Shown: positions 13,885 through 18,225 of the stretch, piece by piece
How the letters are laid out: each line of letters begins with the position of its first letter
How positions within the stretch are numbered: the stretch's first letter is position 1
Assembly: GCA_964390545.1 (NCBI GenBank)
Contig: CAYMJV010000062.1
Location: 1 to 18,225, forward strand
Reading direction: 5' to 3'
DNA from: CAYMJV01 sp964390545
GTDB lineage: Bacteria; Desulfobacterota; BSN033; UBA1163
DNA: 18,225 bases
Made by a program: the position numbers and the translations under genes
The notes under the pieces: generated by a model
Told to the model about the DNA's origin: nothing
Database searches by the model: none
Seen by the model: the letters and a program-made list of their open reading frames with translations, nothing else

Positions 13885-15246
13885 ATGGACAAGAAAACCA
13901 TCCTCGTTGTGGAGGATGATCCGAATGTTGGGGAGAGCATCCGTCTCCTTTTGAAAAAGAGGGGGTACGAAACCCTTCTGGCCTCCAATGGAAAGGAGGC
14001 CCTTCCCCTTTTTCGTCAGGAGACGGTCGACCTGGTCATCACCGATCTCGTCATGCCTAAAATGGATGGCATTGAACTCTTGGAGGAGGTGAAGCATCTC
14101 AGACCGGAGACAGAGGTGATCGTCATCTCCGCTCAGGGAACGATAGAGAAGGCGGTTCAGGCGATTAAGCTGGGGGCTTTCGATTTCATCGAGAAGCCGA
14201 TTAATCCCCGGGTGATTTCTCTGGTGGTGGAGAGGGCCCTGGAAAAACAGACCCTGGTCCTTCAGAACCGGGATCTGCGTTCCAAATTGGAGGACAAATT
14301 TCATCTCAAGAATATTATTGGAAGAAGCGAGAAGATGGTGAAGATCTTCGACCTCATCCAGCATATTGCCCCTTACGACAGTTCTGTCCTCATCGTCGGC
14401 GAAAGCGGAACAGGAAAAGAGCTCATCGCGAATGCCATCCATTACAAGAGCCCCCGGGCGTCCTTGCCATTCGTCAAAGTGAGCTGCGCGTCCTTGAGCG
14501 AGGGGATCATCGAAAGTGAACTTTTCGGTCATGAGAGAGGATCCTTCACCGGGGCGATCGCTTCACGAAAAGGACGATTTGAAATGGCCCACCCAGGAAC
14601 CCTCTTTTTGGATGAAGTGGAGGATATCCCGCCATCCACTCAAATCAAACTATTACGGGTCCTTCAGGAGGGTGAATTTGAAAGGGTTGGCGGGAATAAA
14701 ACCATCCAAGTCAACATCCGCATTATTGCTGCGAGCAACCGGGATCTGCAAGAGGCGGTTAAGAACGGTGTGTTTCGAGAAGATCTCTATTATCGACTGA
14801 ATGTGGTCAATATCAAATTGCCTCCTTTGAGAGAACGAAAGGAGGATCTTCCTTTCTTGATCAATTTCTTTATTGATAAATTCAATCAAAAATATAAGAT
14901 GAAGGTGAAGGGAATTTCACAGAGGGCGATGAACCTCCTGATGGATTATGAATGGAGCGGAAATGTGAGGGAATTGGAGAATACGATCGAATCGATATTG
15001 GTGATCCATAGCCCTGAGGTGATTGATCTTCCCCATCTTCCGTCAGAGATCCGTGAGTATAAGGAGAAGCCTGAGGTGATTTCGATCAAGATCGGGACAC
15101 GCCTTGAGGAAGTGGAAAAGGAATTATTGATTCAAACTCTGAAAGCGACCAAAGGAAATAAACGCAGGGCAGCTGAGTTATTGGGAATCAATGTCCGGAC
15201 AATTCACCGGAAGATGGAGGGAAAAGACGAACCCTTTCCTGCATGA
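13885..15246 (+). CDS. NtrC-family sigma-54-dependent response regulator
   Basis: A 453-residue activator. The receiver domain (1-120) has acidic pocket EDD (10-12), phosphoacceptor D54 in VITDLVMP, and K104. The AAA+ domain (about 143-375) has Walker A GESGTGKE (172-179), the sigma-54 contact loop as GSFTGA (219-224, instead of GAFTGA), and Walker B GTLFLDEVED (238-247). The C-terminus has a Fis-type helix-turn-helix (about 421-443, GNKRRAAELLGINVRTIHRK). It should be phosphorylated by the kinase just upstream and remodel sigma-54 RNA polymerase. ATG 13885 (MDKKTILVVEDD) is the natural start; the frame is open to ATG 13858. The nearest target is the -24/-12 promoter at 15496. Confidence 0.95.
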   Translation: MDKKTILVVEDDPNVGESIRLLLKKRGYETLLASNGKEALPLFRQETVDLVITDLVMPKMDGIELLEEVKHLRPETEVIVISAQGTIEKAVQAIKLGAFDFIEKPINPRVISLVVERALEKQTLVLQNRDLRSKLEDKFHLKNIIGRSEKMVKIFDLIQHIAPYDSSVLIVGESGTGKELIANAIHYKSPRASLPFVKVSCASLSEGIIESELFGHERGSFTGAIASRKGRFEMAHPGTLFLDEVEDIPPSTQIKLLRVLQEGEFERVGGNKTIQVNIRIIAASNRDLQEAVKNGVFREDLYYRLNVVNIKLPPLRERKEDLPFLINFFIDKFNQKYKMKVKGISQRAMNLLMDYEWSGNVRELENTIESILVIHSPEVIDLPHLPSEIREYKEKPEVISIKIGTRLEEVEKELLIQTLKATKGNKRRAAELLGINVRTIHRKMEGKDEPFPA

Positions 15247-15347
15247 TTAAATATTCGTCTCCCTTAAGCTTGGTCCGAAGAAAGAGAAAGGGTGGCCAAA
15301 AGTCACTAAAATTGAAAAAGGAGAGAAAGAGGAGGGCATTTTGTCGC

Positions 15348-15376
15348 ATTTTTGCAAAAATTGGATGGCAATTTTT
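15348..15376. promoter_or_regulatory. Overlapping dyads, candidate enhancer site for the NtrC-type regulator
   Basis: ATTTTTGCAAAAAT (15348-15361) is a perfect 14-bp palindrome. AAAAATTG (15356-15363) and CAATTTTT (15369-15376) form a second perfect dyad with 5 bases between. They lie about 150 bases before the predicted transcript start, a typical distance for an upstream activating site. An alternating AT tract (about 15387-15406) between them and the promoter could ease DNA bending. Confidence 0.4.
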
Positions 15377-15495
15377 CACACTCGATGCATATATATCTAT
15401 ATATAGAAAGGGGATGATAGAGACAATATAAATTTAACCTTATGATATTATTAGATTTCTTTAAAATGTCCCTATCTTCGTTCATAAAGAAGATT

Positions 15496-15511
15496 TGGCA
15501 CGAAATTTGTT
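15496..15511 (+). promoter_or_regulatory. Sigma-54 (-24/-12) promoter
   Basis: TGGCACGAAATTTGTT matches the consensus TGGCACRNNNNTTGCW at all defined positions but one: the -12 GC is GT. The -24 GG (15497-15498) and the -12 G (15509) have the correct 10-base spacing. Transcription should start near 15521. Confidence 0.75.
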
Positions 15512-15525
15512 ACTACTAATTGTTT

Positions 15526-15951
15526 ATGAACGAGAAGGTGAAATGGGCATTTGTCATTGACAGGGATGAATTCGTTCGGCTTAGCTTAAACAAGATCCTT
15601 CAAAAATATGGATTCCAGGTAGTGGAAATTGAGGATTTTTCGCAACTGGAGGGAAGGGAAAAAGAGATTCGAGGAGGGGTGATCTTAGGCGATGTGGAGA
15701 TGGAGGTGTTGGAGGGAAAGCCCCCCTTTCTGAAGAAATGGGGCGATCGCTTCATTCTCATGAGCCCTTCGATCACAGATGAAATTGCCCCCCGACTGAA
15801 AAAGATGGGGATTCAGCATATTGTTAAGAAACCCGTTGATCCGAGAATGTTGAGGCGAGCGATCCGACAGATCTCATTCCCCGATGGCGTGAAGGCTCTT
15901 CCATCGGGTAGAAAAAGGGGAGGGGTCCCGAACCAATCAGAAAGGAGGTGA
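15526..15951 (+). CDS. Stand-alone receiver-domain protein
   Basis: A 141-residue single-domain response regulator. The acidic pair is D12/D14 (IDRDEF), the phosphoacceptor is probably D56 in VILGDVEM, S80 stands in the T/S position (LMSPS), and K102 precedes the proline in VKKP. The usual DxxMP turn is replaced by DVEME, so it is a divergent receiver. It has no output domain; the C-terminal tail is basic. The ATG lies about 5 bases after the predicted sigma-54 start and has no ribosome site, so the mRNA may be nearly leaderless. Its stop codon overlaps the ribosome site of the next gene. Confidence 0.8.
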   Translation: MNEKVKWAFVIDRDEFVRLSLNKILQKYGFQVVEIEDFSQLEGREKEIRGGVILGDVEMEVLEGKPPFLKKWGDRFILMSPSITDEIAPRLKKMGIQHIVKKPVDPRMLRRAIRQISFPDGVKALPSGRKRGGVPNQSERR

Positions 15952-15957
15952 AGGTAC

Positions 15958-16152
15958 ATGAAGAAATGGATTTTGCTCTTGCTCGCACTGGTTTTGGTGA
16001 TTAATTTAGCTGCCATGGGAATGGCATGCAAACCTAAGGCACCAGAGAAACCAGCGGCCAAGGAGGAGGTTAAACCTGCTGAGGCGCCGGCTCCTGCTGC
16101 ACCGGCAGCCACACCTGCGCCCGTAGCGCCTGCTGCACCACCCAAGAAGTAG
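15958..16152 (+). CDS. Small Ala/Pro-rich exported protein, probable lipoprotein
   Basis: 64 residues: a signal peptide (MKKWILLLLALVLVINLAAM) with C24 after GMA, an acceptable though not canonical lipobox, then a low-complexity tail of A, P, K and E (PAEAPAPAAPAATPAPVA). An ideal AAAGGAGGTG precedes the ATG. Such short Ala/Pro/Lys envelope proteins are common and their role is generally unknown. Its place behind the sigma-54 promoter and ahead of kamA suggests a shared regulon. Confidence 0.8.
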   Translation: MKKWILLLLALVLVINLAAMGMACKPKAPEKPAAKEEVKPAEAPAPAAPAATPAPVAPAAPPKK

Positions 16153-16187
16153 TGTGGATCGTGAGCAGGCCATGATTGTGCCGAGGA

Positions 16188-16225
16188 GTTGGCGCCTCCT
16201 CTTCATAGGATGGGGGGGCGCCAAC
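16188..16225 (+). promoter_or_regulatory. Strong leader hairpin upstream of kamA
   Basis: GTTGGCGCC (16188-16196) and GGCGCCAAC (16217-16225) form a perfect 9-bp stem with a 20-base loop. No T-tract follows. The stem and loop include CCTCCTC (16195-16201), complementary to GAGGAGG (16335-16341) in the terminator below. The 241-base spacer 16153-16393 holds this, the terminator and an unproven 65-codon frame (GTG 16154 to 16351). Confidence 0.6.
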
Positions 16226-16333
16226 ATAAGTGACAACACCTTTCAAGGGGAGGTCAGCATTATTCGTCAACGTAAACAGAAAAAAAGGTGCATGCTTGCT
16301 CTTCAAAAAAGAGAGCCTTTACATGATCTCATC

Positions 16334-16364
16334 AGAGGAGGTATCGAGTGATATCTCCTTTTTT
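16334..16364 (+). terminator. Intrinsic terminator / possible attenuator 47 bases before kamA
   Basis: GGAGGTATC (16337-16345) and GATATCTCC (16350-16358) pair over 9 bp (one G-U) with a GAGT loop, followed by six T. No promoter is recognisable between it and the kamA start, so kamA may depend on read-through. Confidence 0.75.
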
Positions 16365-16411
16365 ATTTCCTGAAAAGGCTGGCCAGAGCGGGTATGCGGG
16401 AAGGAGTGAAA

Positions 16412-17695
16412 ATGGAGCCTGCTTCGGACTCTAGTGTCCCTGTCCCGCTGAGAGGGACAGAAAAGAAATCGCAACTTGTATTGTTTCCCACTCGGGAAGA
16501 AGAAAGGAAGGTGGAAGAGGTTAAAGAATCCATTCCCTCGGCGTGGAAAGGGATTTCCGAGAAGGAATGGAATGATTGGAGGTGGCAACTTCGCCATCGG
16601 GTGACCAAGCTGGAACAGCTCCAAGAGATCCTTCAGCTGATCCCTGAGGAGATTGAGGGGATTAAACAGTCGAAGGGAAGACTGGCATTAGCCGTCACCC
16701 CGTACTTCGTGAGCCTTATGGATTCAAGCAATCCCAACTGTCCCATTCGAAGACAGGCCATTCCCCGGATTGAGGAATGCCATCTTTCGAAAAATGATAT
16801 GGTGGACCCCTGTGGAGAGGACAAGAATTCTCCCGTTTCAGGCCTCGTCCATCGCTATCCTGATAGGGTTCTCCTGCTCGTGACCGATCAGTGTGCCACC
16901 TATTGCAGATACTGCACCCGAAGACGATTGGTGGGAAGTAATGAGCGGGCCATTACCCAGGGCAATTTTGAGGAAGTCCTGAAATATTTGAAAACCCATA
17001 AAAAGGTTCGAGATGTCCTTCTCTCCGGAGGAGATCCGCTCCTCTTGGAAAATGAGAGGCTGGAGGAGATCTTGAGCCGCTTAAGGATGATTCCTCATAT
17101 TGAACTCCTCCGAATCGGGACGAGAGCTCCGGTGACACTTCCCCAGAGGATTACGGTGGGTTTGGTCAGGATGTTGAAGAAATATCATCCCTTGATGATT
17201 TCCATCCATTTTACCCATCCCAAGGAAATCACCGATGCGGTGAGAAGGGCGTGTAACGAACTGGCCGACGGGGGCATTCCTTTGGGGAGTCAAACCGTTC
17301 TTCTCAAAGGCATTAACGACAAGCCTTATGTGATGAAGAAACTGTTTCATGAACTCCTCAAAATTCGGGTCCGTCCATACTATATCTATCAATGTGACCT
17401 CGCTACGGGAACGGAGCATTTCCGGACCTCTGTGGCCACGGGGATTCAGATCATCGAGAAATTGCGAGGCCATACCACGGGCTACGCCATCCCCACTTAT
17501 GTCATTGATGCGCCCGGCGGGGGCGGAAAGATCCCTGTGGAACCCGACTATGTGATTTCGAAAGAGAAGGGGAAGCTCGTCTTAAGAAATTATGAAGGGC
17601 AAGTCTTTGAGTATCCGGAGCCCAATATCATCGAATTCAAAAAGGTCAAATCGAATGGGGAGGAGAAATCTGCCTCGAAGAAAGTGATGGCGTAG
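16412..17695 (+). CDS. kamA: Lysine 2,3-aminomutase (radical SAM, PLP)
   Basis: Converts L-lysine to L-beta-lysine using a [4Fe-4S] cluster, S-adenosylmethionine and PLP. It has 427 residues. The cluster motif is C161-x3-C165-x2-C168 (CATYCRYC), GGDPL follows at 207-210, and the PLP lysine is K373 in DAPGGGGK. The two aspartates that bind the lysine side-chain amine in characterised lysine aminomutase (D293 and D330, both located by distance from the PLP lysine) correspond to D329 (YQCDL) and D366 (IDAPGG). Glutamate 2,3-aminomutase has Lys and Asn there, so lysine is the likely substrate. ATG 16412 is preferred because AGGAG lies 6 bases before it; ATG 16394 is in frame but lacks one. It is followed 42 bases later by a ligase gene. 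Confidence 0.93.
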   Translation: MEPASDSSVPVPLRGTEKKSQLVLFPTREEERKVEEVKESIPSAWKGISEKEWNDWRWQLRHRVTKLEQLQEILQLIPEEIEGIKQSKGRLALAVTPYFVSLMDSSNPNCPIRRQAIPRIEECHLSKNDMVDPCGEDKNSPVSGLVHRYPDRVLLLVTDQCATYCRYCTRRRLVGSNERAITQGNFEEVLKYLKTHKKVRDVLLSGGDPLLLENERLEEILSRLRMIPHIELLRIGTRAPVTLPQRITVGLVRMLKKYHPLMISIHFTHPKEITDAVRRACNELADGGIPLGSQTVLLKGINDKPYVMKKLFHELLKIRVRPYYIYQCDLATGTEHFRTSVATGIQIIEKLRGHTTGYAIPTYVIDAPGGGGKIPVEPDYVISKEKGKLVLRNYEGQVFEYPEPNIIEFKKVKSNGEEKSASKKVMA

Positions 17696-17737
17696 CCCTG
17701 GACCTGACAGGGTTCGGGGAACGAGGATAAACGGTTC

Positions 17738-18225
17738 ATGTTAAAAGTCGTCGTCTTGTACAATCTCCTTGAACGGTTGGAGAAAGGAGAGGCAAAGGAT
17801 ATCCTGGCTGAGGATGCCATCCTCGAGGAGATCGGAGCGGTTGAGGGGGCGCTTCGATCCCTTGGTCATCAAGGCTATGTCATGGCCGTTCGAGATGAAA
17901 TCCTCACCGTGATCCACTGGCTAAAGGAGATCCGGCCCGATGTGGTCTTCAACCTTTGTGAGAGCGTCTATGGAAATTCCTGCTGGGAGATGAATATCCC
18001 TGCGCTACTGGACCTCTTCCGGATTCCCTATACCGGATCCTCTCCACTTACGTTGGGATTGTGTCTGGATAAGGGAAAGGTGAAGGACATCCTCCAATCA
18101 CAAGGTATTCCCACTCCCCGGTATAAAATTTTCGACCGGGGGGTGAACCCTATTCGGGGAGATAGCTTCCCCATGATCGTCAAGCCCCTTCATGAAGATG
18201 GGAGCCTCGGAATTTCGAAGGAGAG
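17738..18225 (+). CDS. D-Ala-D-Ala ligase-like ATP-grasp enzyme (ligase 2), cut by the window end
   Basis: The frame runs open from ATG 17738 to the window edge (162 codons). It resembles ligase 1: FNLCESVYGN at the loop position, IPALLDLFRIPYTGSSPLT, LDKGKVKDILQSQGIPTP, then the ATP-binding KPLHEDGSLGISKE. The loop differs from ligase 1 and carries two cysteines (FNLCE, NSCWEM), so the two enzymes are paralogues with different substrates rather than recent duplicates. GAGGA lies about 10 bases upstream. The catalytic C-terminal half is outside the window. It directly follows kamA and may act on beta-lysine. Confidence 0.85.
   Translation, partial: MLKVVVLYNLLERLEKGEAKDILAEDAILEEIGAVEGALRSLGHQGYVMAVRDEILTVIHWLKEIRPDVVFNLCESVYGNSCWEMNIPALLDLFRIPYTGSSPLTLGLCLDKGKVKDILQSQGIPTPRYKIFDRGVNPIRGDSFPMIVKPLHEDGSLGISKE

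Noticed and set aside
13567..14532. 321-codon minus-strand frame opposite the kinase and regulator genes
   Set aside because: A shadow of two well-supported plus-strand genes; no domain, and it is rich in residues typical of antisense frames.
16154..16360. Lysine riboswitch ahead of kamA
   Set aside because: The leader is structured and the gene would fit, but I could not find the conserved lysine-riboswitch core; it is reported as a possible attenuator instead.

Overview
The window reads as a bacterial chromosome segment of roughly 47-48% GC. My best guess is a Desulfobacterota (deltaproteobacterial) or related subsurface lineage assembled from a metagenome. The guess rests on the gene mix: long-form SerA next to a class V aminotransferase and PurA, an NtrC-type/sigma-54 regulatory circuit, a KamA-type aminomutase with Ddl-like ligases, an apparent selenoprotein, many dispersed hairpin repeats, and a scaffold gap of exactly 100 N. 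No rRNA or phylogenetic marker settles it.

Layout. 1-112 (-) is the start of a TPR-like gene that leaves the window. 324-4581 (+) is a biosynthetic run: class V aminotransferase, serA and purA. 4671-5283 holds tRNA-Lys(UUU), an intact tRNA-Glu(UUC), two decayed tRNA-Glu copies, and an AT-rich hairpin repeat. 5296-7631 (-) carries an exported HAD phosphatase, an exported peroxiredoxin and a lipoprotein. The peroxiredoxin is interrupted by an in-frame TGA exactly at the peroxidatic cysteine position, so I read it as one selenocysteine-containing protein. 7884-8701 (+) is a TVP38/TMEM64 membrane protein behind a good promoter. 8819-10231 (+) is an uncharacterised helical protein followed by a GAF-GGDEF diguanylate cyclase. 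10418-11152 (-) is a divergent TatC. 11172-11381 is a 100-N gap whose two flanks are the same 55 bases, almost certainly an assembly artefact.

11492-11689 holds two 97-bp inverted-repeat-bounded elements in tandem. They precede what looks like one functional cluster up to the window end: Ddl-like ATP-grasp ligase, PAS histidine kinase, NtrC-family sigma-54 activator, a near-consensus -24/-12 promoter, a lone receiver protein, a small Ala/Pro-rich lipoprotein, a structured leader ending in an intrinsic terminator, lysine 2,3-aminomutase (KamA) with the lysine-specifying aspartates, and a second Ddl-like ligase cut by the window edge.

How the genes may work together. The kinase and NtrC-type regulator probably drive the -24/-12 promoter and so the receiver-lipoprotein-kamA-ligase unit. 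KamA would make beta-lysine from lysine, and the two ATP-grasp enzymes are candidates for joining it, or another amino acid, to a partner. The usual partner for making the osmolyte N-acetyl-beta-lysine (an AblB acetyltransferase) is not seen here. The product is unknown, and this cluster and the selenoprotein are the two most interesting items.
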